From Pseudomonadota bacterium (lineage in GTDB: Bacteria > Pseudomonadota > Alphaproteobacteria > Rhizobiales > Rhizobiaceae), in the NCBI GenBank assembly GCA_023390055.1, contig JAEWDP010000023.1, positions 1-37,487 of the forward strand: 37,487 bases of DNA. Reading direction: 5' to 3'. Positions 23,055-32,361 of the stretch are shown here, piece by piece. The translations under genes and the position numbers were made by a program. Below the pieces are notes generated by a model. The model ran no database searches and was not told where the DNA came from. It saw only the letters and a list, made by a program, of their open reading frames with translations. Numbering within the stretch: position 1 is the first letter of the stretch; each line of letters begins with the position of its first letter.

Positions 23055-24158
23055 ATGCTCATCTGGCTTGTGGAACTGGCGGACACATTTCAATTTTTTA
23101 ATCTTTTTCGGTACATCACCTTTCGAACCGGGGCCGCGCTCTTTACGTCAGCCCTGATCGTGTTCCTGTTCGGACCGGCAATGATTTCATCCCTGCGCGT
23201 GCGTCAGGGCAAGGGACAGCCCATCCGCGCCGATGGCCCTCAGACCCACTTCAAGAAGGCCGGAACGCCGACGATGGGCGGGCTGATGATTCTTGCGGGG
23301 ATCGTCGGTGGATCGCTGCTATGGGCGGATCTTTCCAACATCTACGTGGTGGCGACGCTTCTCGTGACGCTTGGCTTTGGCGCAATCGGCTTTTATGACG
23401 ATTACCTGAAGGTCTCCAAGCAAACCGACAAGGGCTTTTCCGGCAAGGCGAGACTGGGGATCGAGTTCGTCATCGCGGCGATCGCCGTCTATTTCATGAT
23501 GCGTGTTGCCCTTGAGACGGGACAGTCGGGCAATCAAAATCTCGGCTCCTCGATTGCCTTTCCGTTCCTCAAGGACTTCCTGATCGATCTCGGCATCTTC
23601 TTTGTCCTTTTCGGCGCTTTCGTCATCGTCGGTGCTGGAAATGCCGTGAACCTCACAGATGGTCTGGATGGCCTTGCCATCGTGCCTGTCATGATCGCTG
23701 CCGCCTCCTTCGGCGTCATTGCCTATCTCGCGGGCAACGGGGTGTTTGCCAATTACCTGCAGATCAACTTCGTGCCCGGGACGGGAGAGCTTGCCGTCAT
23801 CCTCGGTGCCGTGATCGGCGCCGGTCTGGGCTTTTTATGGTTCAACGCTCCACCAGCCGCCATTTTCATGGGTGATACCGGTTCGCTGGCACTCGGTGGC
23901 CTGATCGGTTCGGTCGCGGTCGCAACGAAACATGAAATCGTCATGGTCATCATTGGCGGCCTCTTCGTCATGGAGACGCTGTCGGTCATCATCCAGGTCG
24001 GCTTCTTCAAGATGACCGGCCGACGCGTTTTCCTGATGGCGCCGATCCACCATCACTTCGAAAAACTCGGTTGGACCGAAAGTCAGGTCGTCGTGCGTTT
24101 CTGGATCATCGCGGTAGGGCTTGCGCTTCTCGGCCTGTCGACCCTCAAGCTGCGGTGA
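23055..24158 (+). CDS. mraY: Phospho-MurNAc-pentapeptide translocase MraY
   Basis: This 367-residue integral membrane enzyme moves phospho-MurNAc-pentapeptide onto undecaprenyl phosphate, forming lipid I. About ten membrane segments can be seen. Family motifs are PTMGGLMILAG, GFYDDYLK (the aspartates at the active site), NAVNLTDGLDGLAIVP, FMGDTGSLALGG (the third catalytic aspartate) and MAPIHHHFEK near the C-terminus. Length and order are normal. The 26-base gap from murF and 7-base gap to murD keep it in the same transcript. Confidence 0.96.
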   Translation: MLIWLVELADTFQFFNLFRYITFRTGAALFTSALIVFLFGPAMISSLRVRQGKGQPIRADGPQTHFKKAGTPTMGGLMILAGIVGGSLLWADLSNIYVVATLLVTLGFGAIGFYDDYLKVSKQTDKGFSGKARLGIEFVIAAIAVYFMMRVALETGQSGNQNLGSSIAFPFLKDFLIDLGIFFVLFGAFVIVGAGNAVNLTDGLDGLAIVPVMIAAASFGVIAYLAGNGVFANYLQINFVPGTGELAVILGAVIGAGLGFLWFNAPPAAIFMGDTGSLALGGLIGSVAVATKHEIVMVIIGGLFVMETLSVIIQVGFFKMTGRRVFLMAPIHHHFEKLGWTESQVVVRFWIIAVGLALLGLSTLKLR

Positions 24159-24165
24159 TTACACG

Positions 24166-25581
24166 ATGATACCGGTCTCCACATTCAAAGGAAAGAAGGT
24201 CGCACTCTTCGGCCTTGGAGGGTCCGGCCTTGCCACTGCAAAGGCTCTCGTTTCCGGTGGTGCGCAGGTTACGGCCTTCGACGACAACCCGGATTGTGTC
24301 GCCAGGGCCAGGGCAGACGGGATCGTGACGAAGGATCTGCGTGATATCGACTGGTCAGGGACATCGGCGCTCGTGCTCGCACCAGGCGTACCGCTGACCC
24401 ATCCGAAACCGCACTGGAGCGTCGATCTTGCCCGTGCCGCAAATGTCGAGATCATCGGCGACGTTGAACTCTTCGTGCGTGAAAGACGCGCCCATGCACC
24501 GGACTGCCCGTTCATTGCCATTACCGGCACAAACGGCAAATCAACGTGCACCGCACTGATCGCCCACATCTTGAGGGCGAGCGGTCGCGATACACAGCTC
24601 GGCGGCAATATCGGAACGGCCATCCTCACGCTTGAGCCTCCAAAGGCCGAACGCTACTATGTGGTGGAGTGCTCATCTTACCAGATCGATCTTTCCCCGA
24701 CGCTTGATCCGACGGCCGGCATTCTGCTTAATCTCACTCCCGATCATCTCGACCGGCATGGCACCATGCAGCATTATGCCGATGTCAAGGAACGCCTTGT
24801 TGCCGGAAGCTTGACGGCGATCGTCGGCGTTGACGATACCCTGTCGTGCCTGATCGCCGATCGCGTCGAACGCGCGGGCGTCAAAACATGCAGGCTTTCC
24901 AGGCGCAATATTGTCTCCGACGGCCTCTATGCCGAGGGTGGCCGGATTTTCAAAGCGCATGGCGGCAATGCAAAACTGCTGGCAGACCTTGATGGCATCG
25001 CAACGCTGAAGGGGAGCCACAATGCACAAAATGCGGCAGCGGCAATCGCGGCCTGCCTGGCCGTCGGTGTCAGCGTCGACGAGATCCGTGCCGGCCTGAT
25101 TTCCTTTCCGGGCCTCAAGCATCGCATGCAACCGGTTGCGCGACGCGGGCAGGTCGTGTTCGTCAACGATTCCAAGGCGACGAATGCGGAGGCCGCCGCA
25201 CCGGCGCTATCCAGTTATCAGCGCATCTACTGGATTGCCGGAGGACTTGCCAAGGAAGGCGGCATCGCAAGCCTCGCGCCACTCTTTTCCACTATCGTCA
25301 AAGCCTATCTGATCGGAGAGGCCGCTCCTTCCTTTGCCGTGACGCTCGGGCAAGCGGTCGATTACGAGATTTCAGGGAGCCTGGAGCGTGCCGTTGAACA
25401 TGCGGGGGCGGATGCCGCACGAGATGGTGGTCCATGCGTGGTGATGCTGTCTCCGGCCTGTGCAAGCTTTGACCAGTACGCCAATTTCGAGGTCCGCGGA
25501 GAAAGCTTCGTGAACCATGTTGCCGCTCTCGACGGCGTCACGATGCTTGTCGAGACCAAAGAGGGGAACTCATCATGGTAA
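24166..25581 (+). CDS. murD: UDP-MurNAc-L-Ala:D-glutamate ligase MurD
   Basis: The 471-residue ligase adds D-glutamate to UDP-MurNAc-L-alanine. It has an N-terminal Rossmann part (KVALFGLGGSGLATAKALVS), the ATP loop ITGTNGKSTCTALI, GGNIGTAIL, the CSSYQIDLSPTLDPT motif, LNLTPDHLDRHGTM, and NDSKATNAEAA in the C-terminal domain. The start at 24166 is preferred over an upstream in-frame ATG at 24121 that lies inside mraY. The end overlaps the ftsW start by 7 bases. The final residues (MLVETKEGNSSW) are a short unconserved tail. Confidence 0.95.
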   Translation: MIPVSTFKGKKVALFGLGGSGLATAKALVSGGAQVTAFDDNPDCVARARADGIVTKDLRDIDWSGTSALVLAPGVPLTHPKPHWSVDLARAANVEIIGDVELFVRERRAHAPDCPFIAITGTNGKSTCTALIAHILRASGRDTQLGGNIGTAILTLEPPKAERYYVVECSSYQIDLSPTLDPTAGILLNLTPDHLDRHGTMQHYADVKERLVAGSLTAIVGVDDTLSCLIADRVERAGVKTCRLSRRNIVSDGLYAEGGRIFKAHGGNAKLLADLDGIATLKGSHNAQNAAAAIAACLAVGVSVDEIRAGLISFPGLKHRMQPVARRGQVVFVNDSKATNAEAAAPALSSYQRIYWIAGGLAKEGGIASLAPLFSTIVKAYLIGEAAPSFAVTLGQAVDYEISGSLERAVEHAGADAARDGGPCVVMLSPACASFDQYANFEVRGESFVNHVAALDGVTMLVETKEGNSSW

Positions 25582-26726
25582 GCCGCGCAGAACGGGGACC
25601 GCTGGCGGACTGGTTCTGGACCATCGACCGCTACTTTCTGGCAGCCTTCATCCTGCTCATGGGGATCGGCTTCATGCTGTCCTTTGCCGCGTCACCTCCG
25701 GTGGCCGAGCGGCTCGGCCTCGACAGCTTCCATTTTGTCGAACGCCATGCCGTCTTCATCACACCGTCGCTCGCCGTGATGGTCGGGCTTTCGTTCCTGT
25801 CCCCCCGGCAGGTTCGACGAACCGCGGTGATCATGCTTGTCCTTGCACTTTTGATGATGGTTCTGGCGTTGTTCTTCGGTGTCGAAGTGAAAGGGGCAAG
25901 ACGGTGGGTTTCGATCGGCAGTTTTTCCTTTCAGCCATCCGAATTCATGAAGCCTGCCTTCGTGGTCGTCTGCGCCTGGCTGTTTGCCGAACATGCCCGC
26001 CAGCCGGAGGTGCCTGGTAATCTCTTCGCCATCATCCTGTTCGGAATTGTCGCAGCTCTTCTCGTGGCACAGCCCGACCTCGGTCAAACCATTTTGACCT
26101 CCATCGTCTGGGGTGGAATGTTCTTCATGGCCGGCATGCCCTGGCTCTGGATCATGGTTTTAGGCGCGCTCGGCGTTGGCGGTTTTGCCACCGCATACTA
26201 CATGCTGCCGCATGTTACCGGTCGTATCGACCGCTTCCTGACCGGCGAAGGAGATACCTTCCAGGTGGATACAGCACGTGATGCCATTATCCGTGGAGAC
26301 TGGTTTGGCCGCGGACCCGGGGAGGGCATTGTCAAGCGGATCATTCCTGACGGCCATACGGACTTCATCTTCTCGGTTGCAGCCGAGGAATTCGGCATTG
26401 TCTTCTGCATGCTCCTGGTGATGATCTTCGCCTTCATCGTTTTGCGGGGCCTCAACCACGCCTTCAAGGAGCGCAACGACTTTGCGCGTTTTGCAGTTGC
26501 CGGCCTCGTCCTGCAGCTTGGCATACAGTCGATGATCAACATCGGGGTGAACCTGCAACTGATGCCGGCCAAGGGCATGACCCTGCCGTTGATCTCCTAC
26601 GGGGGATCATCAATGATCGCAATTGCGGTCACTGCCGGCTTCATCCTGGCGCTCACCCGCCATCGCCCGGAAAAACGCGCACAAGAGCGGAGCCTCTTTC
26701 GTGTTGCGGGTATTCCAGCGGAGTAG
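25575..26726 (+). CDS. ftsW: Septal peptidoglycan glycosyltransferase FtsW (SEDS family)
   Basis: This 383-residue SEDS-family protein has about ten membrane segments. It polymerises lipid II at the septum in a complex with FtsI. Recognised motifs are GARRWVSIGSFSFQPSEFMK, VAQPDLGQTIL (with the family's functional aspartate), the long periplasmic loop with GDTFQVDTARDAIIRGDWFG, GHTDFIFSVAAEEFG, and near the end GMTLPLISYGGSSMIAIAVT. The first residues (MVSRAERGPLADWFWTIDRY) are cytoplasmic. It overlaps murD and is 3 bases from murG. Confidence 0.95.
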   Translation: MVSRAERGPLADWFWTIDRYFLAAFILLMGIGFMLSFAASPPVAERLGLDSFHFVERHAVFITPSLAVMVGLSFLSPRQVRRTAVIMLVLALLMMVLALFFGVEVKGARRWVSIGSFSFQPSEFMKPAFVVVCAWLFAEHARQPEVPGNLFAIILFGIVAALLVAQPDLGQTILTSIVWGGMFFMAGMPWLWIMVLGALGVGGFATAYYMLPHVTGRIDRFLTGEGDTFQVDTARDAIIRGDWFGRGPGEGIVKRIIPDGHTDFIFSVAAEEFGIVFCMLLVMIFAFIVLRGLNHAFKERNDFARFAVAGLVLQLGIQSMINIGVNLQLMPAKGMTLPLISYGGSSMIAIAVTAGFILALTRHRPEKRAQERSLFRVAGIPAE

Positions 26727-26729
26727 TTC

Positions 26730-27854
26730 ATGAACAAGGGCATTATCCTCCTGGCCGCCGGTGGTACCGGCGGCCACGTCTTTCCTGCCGAAGCGCTCGG
26801 ACACGAACTGAAGGCCAGGGACTACAGCGTCCACCTGGTGACGGACAGCCGTGCCGAACGTTTTGCCGGCACATTTCCAGCCGATGAGATCCATGTCGTG
26901 CCGTCGGCAACCTTTGCCTCGAAAAATCCCGTCGCAATACTGCGCACCGGTCTGACGCTCTGGTCGGGCATGCGCAAGGCGCGCAGGCTGATCGGCCGGC
27001 TAAAGCCACGCGCCGTTGTGGGTTTCGGTGGCTATCCGACCGTACCGCCACTTCTGGCGGCGACATCGATGGGCGTGCCATCGTTGATCCATGAACAAAA
27101 TGCCATTATGGGACGCGCCAACAAGGCGCTGGCCTCACGCGTTCAGGCAATCGCCGGTGGATTTCTCCCCGATGACGGCGGAGCTTACGCGGCAAAGACG
27201 GTCGCGACAGGCAATCCCGTGCGGCCAGCCATCCTGCAGGCGGCGCAAACACCCTATATGGCATCTGCCGGATTGGATCCGTTTCGCCTCCTCGTTTTCG
27301 GAGGAAGCCAGGGCGCACAGTTCTTTTCCACGGCAGTTCCTGCTGCAATCGCGTTGCTTGAGCCTGCAATGAGGAAGCGGCTTTTTGTGACACAACAGGC
27401 GCGGCCGGATGATCAGGATGCGGTTTTAGCAACCTACAGGGGGCTGCAGGTTCCTGCAGATGTTTCGCCGTTCTTTTCCGACATGGCCAGCCGGATCGCA
27501 TCGTCGCAATTGATCATCTGCAGGTCAGGAGCGTCGACTGTTTCCGAAGTCGGCGTGATCGGTCGGCCGGCGATTTTTGTTCCCTATCCTTACGCGCTTG
27601 ACCATGACCAGGCGGCCAATGCCGCAGCGATCGTTCGACAGGGCGGTGGTGAGGTCGTGCCTCAATCGGAACTGTCGCCAGAGCGGCTGTCCGGCATCTT
27701 ACTTGCGGCCATGAACGGACCAGAACGCCTGCAAGACATGGCTAAAGCTGCGAAACAAGCTGGACATCCGGATGCAGCGACCTTGCTCGCAGACCTGGTT
27801 GTCGCTATTTGCGAACGTCAATCCGTCGCAAAATTCAAAGGAGCGAATTCATGA
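26730..27854 (+). CDS. murG: UDP-GlcNAc transferase MurG (lipid II synthesis)
   Basis: The 374-residue GT-B glycosyltransferase adds GlcNAc to lipid I on the inner face of the cytoplasmic membrane. Diagnostic features are the glycine-rich loop LAAGGTGGHVFPAEAL, GFGGYPTVPPLLAATSMGVP, HEQNAIMGRANKALA, FGGSQGAQFFS at the start of the second domain, ICRSGASTVSEVGVIGRPAI and PYPYALDHDQAANA, which bind the sugar nucleotide. Length is in range. The murC start lies within its stop codon (ATGA). Confidence 0.95.
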   Translation: MNKGIILLAAGGTGGHVFPAEALGHELKARDYSVHLVTDSRAERFAGTFPADEIHVVPSATFASKNPVAILRTGLTLWSGMRKARRLIGRLKPRAVVGFGGYPTVPPLLAATSMGVPSLIHEQNAIMGRANKALASRVQAIAGGFLPDDGGAYAAKTVATGNPVRPAILQAAQTPYMASAGLDPFRLLVFGGSQGAQFFSTAVPAAIALLEPAMRKRLFVTQQARPDDQDAVLATYRGLQVPADVSPFFSDMASRIASSQLIICRSGASTVSEVGVIGRPAIFVPYPYALDHDQAANAAAIVRQGGGEVVPQSELSPERLSGILLAAMNGPERLQDMAKAAKQAGHPDAATLLADLVVAICERQSVAKFKGANS

Positions 27855-29266
27855 AGATGCCGACGTCCATCGGGCTCGTTCATTTCATCGGCATCGGTGG
27901 GATCGGCATGAGCGGTATAGCCGAAGTGCTCCACAATCTCGGCCACCGCGTCCAGGGGTCCGATCAGGCCGACGGCGCCAATGTCCAGAGGCTTCGTGAC
28001 AAGGGTATTCCGGTTTTCGTCGGACACCGGGCGGAAAATCTCGGAGACTGCGAAGTCGTCGTCGTGTCGACTGCCATCAGGAAGAACAATCCGGAACTTG
28101 CGGCCGCACGCGAAAAACTGCTCCCCGTCGTGCGCCGCGCAGAAATGCTTGCGGAACTGATGCGGTTTCGCAATGCGATCGCGATCGGTGGAACGCACGG
28201 CAAGACGACCACGACATCGATGGTTGCAACGCTCCTCGATGCCGGCGGCCTTGATCCGACCGTCATCAACGGCGGCATCATCAATGCGTATGGCACCAAT
28301 GCCCGCATGGGGGCAGGCGAATGGATGGTTGTGGAGGCCGACGAATCGGATGGCACCTTCCTGAAACTTCCGGCAGATATTGCCGTGGTTACCAACATCG
28401 ATCCCGAGCATCTCGATCATTACGGCAATTTTGATTCCGTCCGTTCGGCATTCAGGCAGTTCGTCGAAAACGTTCCCTTCTATGGCTTCGGTGTCTTGTG
28501 CATCGATCATCCGGAGGTCCAGGTGCTTGCCGGTCGCATCGAAGACCGCAAGATCATCACCTATGGAGAAAACCCGCAGGCCGATGCGCGCTTCGGCAAT
28601 ATCCGCATGGAAGGCACTAAGGCGATCTTCGATGTCGAAATCCGTCGCCGGCGCACCGGGCGTGTCTTCAGTTTCAAGGATCTGGCGCTGCCGATGCCCG
28701 GACGCCACAATATCTCTAATGCAACAGCGGCAATTGCGGTCGCCAACCGGCTCGGAATTTCCGAAGACGACATCCGCAAGGGTCTCGCCGCTTTCGGCGG
28801 GGTCAAACGGCGCTTTACACTGACGGGAACATGGAATGGCGTCAGTGTCTTTGACGACTATGCCCATCATCCCGTCGAGATCAGGGCCGTTTTGAGGGCC
28901 GCACGCGAATCGTGTTCCGGTCGCATCATCGCGATACACCAGCCGCACCGCTACAGTCGTCTCGACAGTCTGTTCGAAGAGTTTGCAACCTGCTTCAATG
29001 ACGCCGACAGCATCATCTTGGCTCCAGTCTATGCTGCAGGCGAAGATCCGATCGAAGGGATCAATTCGGAGGCTCTCGTTTCAAAGATCCGCGCAGCAGG
29101 CCATCGCGATGCCCGCTATGTCGCTGACCCGCAGGAACTGGCATCGATTATCGAAAGGATTGCAAAACCCGATGATTTCGTGGTTCTTCTGGGGGCCGGT
29201 AGTATAACGCATTGGGCAGCAGCGTTGCCCGGTGAACTGGAAAGCATTTCGGGGCAGGGGCAATGA
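27851..29266 (+). CDS. murC: UDP-MurNAc:L-alanine ligase MurC
   Basis: The 471-residue ligase starts the peptide stem by joining L-alanine to UDP-MurNAc. Its Rossmann start is HFIGIGGIGMSGIAEVLHNL, the ATP loop is IGGTHGKTTTTSMVA, and further marks are EADESDGTFLKLPADIAVVT, NIDPEHLDHYG, GVKRRFTLTG, DDYAHHPVEIRAVLRAARES and HQPHRYSR. The ATG at 27851 overlaps the murG stop. A longer frame from 27809 would add residues from inside murG and does not fit the family. The next gene overlaps by 4 bases. Confidence 0.96.
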   Translation: MKMPTSIGLVHFIGIGGIGMSGIAEVLHNLGHRVQGSDQADGANVQRLRDKGIPVFVGHRAENLGDCEVVVVSTAIRKNNPELAAAREKLLPVVRRAEMLAELMRFRNAIAIGGTHGKTTTTSMVATLLDAGGLDPTVINGGIINAYGTNARMGAGEWMVVEADESDGTFLKLPADIAVVTNIDPEHLDHYGNFDSVRSAFRQFVENVPFYGFGVLCIDHPEVQVLAGRIEDRKIITYGENPQADARFGNIRMEGTKAIFDVEIRRRRTGRVFSFKDLALPMPGRHNISNATAAIAVANRLGISEDDIRKGLAAFGGVKRRFTLTGTWNGVSVFDDYAHHPVEIRAVLRAARESCSGRIIAIHQPHRYSRLDSLFEEFATCFNDADSIILAPVYAAGEDPIEGINSEALVSKIRAAGHRDARYVADPQELASIIERIAKPDDFVVLLGAGSITHWAAALPGELESISGQGQ

Positions 29267-30237
29267 AACAGGTGCATGGGGAAAAACTGCTGGCATCTCT
29301 CGGTGACGCTATCAAGGATATTCGCGGACGACTGACACCGGATGCGCCGATGGATCGCGTCACCTGGTTCCAGGCTGGCGGACTGGCTGAACTGATGTTC
29401 CAGCCCCATGATGTCGACGATCTCACGGCGTTTCTGAAGATCCTGCCACCGGACGTGCCATTGACGGTCGTCGGTGTCGGCTCCAACCTCCTCGTGCGTG
29501 ATGGTGGCATACCCGGGGTCGTCCTTCGCCTGTCGGCCAAGGGTTTCGGCCAGGTTGAACTCGTCGGTGAAAACCGTATTCGTGCAGGCGCGATCTGCCC
29601 GGACAAGCATATAGCGGCAATGGCCATGGACAATGGCATCGGCGGATTTGCCTTCTATTACGGCATTCCGGGCTCGATCGGCGGTGCCTTGAGGATGAAT
29701 GCGGGAGCCAATGGCACCGAAACGGTCCAGCGTGTCGTCGAGGTACATGCTGTCGACCGCAAGGGTGAGCGACACGTCCTGACCAATGCAGGCATGGGAT
29801 ACAGCTACCGTCACTCGCAGGCGCCGGCCGATCTGATATTCACGCATGCGATCTTTGAAGGCTATCCGGAAGATCGTACCACGATCCGCAAGGAGATGGA
29901 TGACGTGCGCCAGCACCGCGAGACCGTCCAGCCGATCAAGGAAAAGACGGGTGGCTCCACGTTCAAGAACCCCGACGGGCATTCAGCCTGGAAGCTGATC
30001 GATGAAGCAGGCTGCCGTGGCCTCGTCTGTGGTGGCGCGCAGATGTCGGCGCTTCATTGCAATTTCATGATCAATACCGGACATGCCAGCGGCTATGATC
30101 TGGAATATCTCGGGGAAATGGTTCGCCAGCGGGTGTTTGAAAATGCGGGAATCAAGCTGGAATGGGAAATTAAGCGAATAGGCATATTCATGCCGGGTCG
30201 AGAGGTCAGGCCGTTCCATGGTGTAACCGACGCATAA
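29263..30237 (+). CDS. murB: UDP-N-acetylenolpyruvoylglucosamine reductase MurB
   Basis: This 324-residue FAD enzyme reduces UDP-enolpyruvyl-GlcNAc to UDP-MurNAc, the substrate of MurC encoded just upstream. The FAD-binding region shows VGVGSNLLVRDGGIPGVVLR and FYYGIPGSIGGALRMNAGAN. The substrate-binding C-terminal part shows KTGGSTFKNPDGHSAWKLID (with the catalytic serine) and GGAQMSALHCNFMINTGHAS. The type II form lacks extra loops, as here. It is the last gene before a strong terminator and overlaps murC by 4 bases. Confidence 0.95.
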   Translation: MKQVHGEKLLASLGDAIKDIRGRLTPDAPMDRVTWFQAGGLAELMFQPHDVDDLTAFLKILPPDVPLTVVGVGSNLLVRDGGIPGVVLRLSAKGFGQVELVGENRIRAGAICPDKHIAAMAMDNGIGGFAFYYGIPGSIGGALRMNAGANGTETVQRVVEVHAVDRKGERHVLTNAGMGYSYRHSQAPADLIFTHAIFEGYPEDRTTIRKEMDDVRQHRETVQPIKEKTGGSTFKNPDGHSAWKLIDEAGCRGLVCGGAQMSALHCNFMINTGHASGYDLEYLGEMVRQRVFENAGIKLEWEIKRIGIFMPGREVRPFHGVTDA

Positions 30238-30270
30238 AATAGTCTGTTCGCGCAGCAAAGCGCAGTATTG

Positions 30271-30313
30271 TTAAAAAAGGTTGCTGAACCAGCGTGTTGG
30301 CAGCCTTTTTTAA
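30271..30313. terminator. Strong bidirectional terminator after murB
   Basis: TTAAAAAAGG (30271-30280) pairs with CCTTTTTTAA (30304-30313), and five further pairs extend inward. The A-run and T-run flank a 15-bp stem, so it can stop transcription from either side. It ends the mraZ-murB unit and implies a separate promoter for ddl. Confidence 0.88.
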
Positions 30314-30316
30314 TGT

Positions 30317-30333
30317 CCTGAATCCGATTCAGG
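30317..30333. promoter_or_regulatory. Palindrome with two GANTC sites upstream of ddl
   Basis: CCTGAATC-C-GATTCAGG is a perfect 8+1+8 inverted repeat. Each arm holds a GANTC site (GAATC 30320-30324, GATTC 30326-30330), the target of the cell-cycle methylase CcrM in alphaproteobacteria. Methylation-sensitive regulation through GcrA is known for division genes in Caulobacter. Its use here is inferred. Confidence 0.5.
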
Positions 30334-30377
30334 CGACCTTGCCGAGTGCTTGAAATTCCAAGCCTTTCTGGTTTCGG

Positions 30378-30406
30378 TTAACGAAAGTAAACGGTTTGTT
30401 AACCAT
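30378..30406 (+). promoter_or_regulatory. Candidate CtrA-binding region upstream of ddl
   Basis: TTAACG (30378), TAAACG (30388) and TTAACCAT (30399-30406) follow in series. TTAACCAT resembles the motif reported for CtrA in rhizobia. TTGTTA (30396-30401) and TATCGA (30417-30422) are a weak promoter pair with a 15-base spacer. CtrA sites often overlap the -35 of such promoters. No full TTAA-N7-TTAAC site is present. Confidence 0.4.
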
Positions 30407-30511
30407 ATCCGGGCACTATCGAAGGCAACAGGGCGGGGTCCGAAATCCACCAGGAAAGGGCCCGTGTCAAACAGACGGAGCAGGCTCGCTCCGGTTTTCT
30501 GGAGGTCGTCG

Positions 30512-31438
30512 ATGAGTGGCAAGCATGTGGCTGTTTTGATGGGAGGGTTTTCCTCCGAACGGCCCGTCAGCCTGTCGACCGGTACGGCCTGCGCGCAAGC
30601 GCTGGAGAGCGAGGGTTACCGCGTCACGCGTGTCGATGTTGAGCGCGATGTCTCTGAAGTCTTGTCCAGGCTTCGCCCCGATGTTGTCTTCAATGCGCTG
30701 CACGGGCCTTTCGGTGAGGACGGCACCATCCAGGGCGTGCTCGAGTATCTTCAGATCCCCTACACGCATTCCGGGGTCCTGGCGTCCGCTCTTGCCATGA
30801 ACAAGGAGCAGGCGAAGCATATTGCAGCTGCCGCCGGCATTCCTGTTGCCGAAGCACGGGTCATGAGCCGCTTCGATATCGGCAATCAGCATCCGATTGA
30901 GCCGCCCTATGTCGTCAAACCGGTTCGCGAGGGATCGTCCTTCGGGGTCGTCATCGTCAAGGAGGACCAGTCGCATCCGCCGCAGATCCTTGCGTCACAG
31001 GAGTGGGCGTATGGCGAAGACGTCATGGTTGAGCGCTTCGTCGGGGGCAATGATCTGACCTGCGCCGTCATGGGCGACACGGTGCTCGACATTATCGAGA
31101 TCGTTCCGCAGGGTCATGGTTTTTACAATTATGATGCAAAATATGTCGCTGGCGGCTCCAGACACATTTTACCGGCCGAGATTTCACCGAATGTTTACCA
31201 AAAGATTCAATCCTTCGCGTTGAAGGCGCATCAGGCGCTGGGCTGCCGTGGCGTGAGTCGCTCCGATTTCCGTTACGACGACCGTTTCTGCGAAGACGGT
31301 GAGGTGATCTGGCTGGAGATTAATACCCAGCCGGGCATGACCCCCACATCCCTGGTGCCCGAGATGGCTGCGCATGCCGGCCATTCGTTTGGTGGTCTGG
31401 TTCGTTGGATGGTGGAGGACGCATCGTGTTTGCGGTGA
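30512..31438 (+). CDS. ddl: D-alanine--D-alanine ligase
   Basis: The 308-residue ATP-grasp enzyme makes the D-Ala-D-Ala dipeptide used by MurF. Motifs are VLMGGFSSERPVSLSTG (substrate loop), NALHGPFGEDGTIQGVLEYL, PYTHSGVLASALAMNKEQAK, PYVVKPVREGSSFGVVIV (ATP binding), and LEINTQPGMTPTSLVPEMA (metal and catalytic residues). The start at 30512 has TGGAGG seven bases upstream. The frame is open to 30350, but that part overlaps the regulatory region and is unlike the family. It is the first gene after the terminator at 30271-30313, and its end overlaps ftsQ by 13 bases. Confidence 0.95.
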   Translation: MSGKHVAVLMGGFSSERPVSLSTGTACAQALESEGYRVTRVDVERDVSEVLSRLRPDVVFNALHGPFGEDGTIQGVLEYLQIPYTHSGVLASALAMNKEQAKHIAAAAGIPVAEARVMSRFDIGNQHPIEPPYVVKPVREGSSFGVVIVKEDQSHPPQILASQEWAYGEDVMVERFVGGNDLTCAVMGDTVLDIIEIVPQGHGFYNYDAKYVAGGSRHILPAEISPNVYQKIQSFALKAHQALGCRGVSRSDFRYDDRFCEDGEVIWLEINTQPGMTPTSLVPEMAAHAGHSFGGLVRWMVEDASCLR

Positions 31439-32361
31439 ACGGTAGGGATAGGGCTGGTTCCGTTGGAAGTGTGGCCCGCGATTATGCCGGTGGCGCCGAT
31501 GACCGTCGTGTCCTGCCGCGGCCGCTTCGCCGTGTCGTCCGTTTTGCTGTCAGCCTCGCAGCAGGACGTATCCAGTTCCCCCGTCATATCGGGACCGTTT
31601 CGACGTTTGCCTTTTTAGGGTCCGTTGCCCTTTACGGCATGTCGACCGGTGGTCATTCACAGACGGTTGCGCAGGCCCTGACCGCTTCGGCGGGCTTTGC
31701 GATCGAGAATGTGCGGGTTTCCGGCAACGAAGAAACGTCGGAGATCGATATTCTCCAGCTTCTGGGTCTTGATGGCACGACGTCGCTCGTGTCGCTCGAT
31801 ATCGAGGCTGCGCGCGATAAGCTTTCGCAGTTGCCGTGGGTTGAATATGCCGAAGTTCGCAAGGTCTATCCGAAGACCATCGAGGTCTTGCTGAAAGAGC
31901 GTCAGGCCTTCGGGATCTGGCAGCATGGTTCCGATCTGTCCCTGATCGAGCGCAACGGCAGTATTATCGGCCCGCTGCGTGACGGGAAATTTGCAACACT
32001 GCCGCTCTTTGTCGGTCGTGGAGCCGAGACGAATGCTGCAACCTTCGACGGGGAACTGGCCGACTGGCCGGCTCTGAAAAGACGGGTCCGGGCGTTTGTG
32101 CGTGTTGCGGGCCGTCGCTGGGATCTGCATCTGGGTAATGGAGTTGTCTTGAAGCTGCCTGAGCACGGCGTGCAGGAGGCGCTTGCTGTTCTGTCACGTC
32201 TCGAAACCGAACAGGGGATCCTTGAGCGGGATATCGCAGCCGTCGATCTTCGGCTGGATGACCGTACGACCGTGCAATTGTCGCAAGGAGCACTGGAGCG
32301 CCGCAAGGACGCACTCGAAGCGCGTGCAAAGGCACTCAAGAAGGCGGGGGCGTCATCATGA
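31426..32361 (+). CDS. ftsQ: Cell division protein FtsQ, GTG start
   Basis: The 311-residue single-pass protein links cytoplasmic and periplasmic division proteins. It has a basic cytoplasmic start, a membrane segment at about residues 55-72 (VSTFAFLGSVALYGMSTG), a POTRA domain (about 85-160: FAIENVRVSGNEETSEIDIL and LPWVEYAEVRKVYPKTIEVL) and the FtsQ domain (QAFGIWQHGSDLSLIERNGS). The GTG at 31426 has GGAGG seven bases upstream inside the end of ddl. The earlier TTG at 31405 lies deeper in ddl and lacks such a site. ftsA begins within its stop codon. Confidence 0.9.
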   Translation: MFAVNGRDRAGSVGSVARDYAGGADDRRVLPRPLRRVVRFAVSLAAGRIQFPRHIGTVSTFAFLGSVALYGMSTGGHSQTVAQALTASAGFAIENVRVSGNEETSEIDILQLLGLDGTTSLVSLDIEAARDKLSQLPWVEYAEVRKVYPKTIEVLLKERQAFGIWQHGSDLSLIERNGSIIGPLRDGKFATLPLFVGRGAETNAATFDGELADWPALKRRVRAFVRVAGRRWDLHLGNGVVLKLPEHGVQEALAVLSRLETEQGILERDIAAVDLRLDDRTTVQLSQGALERRKDALEARAKALKKAGASS

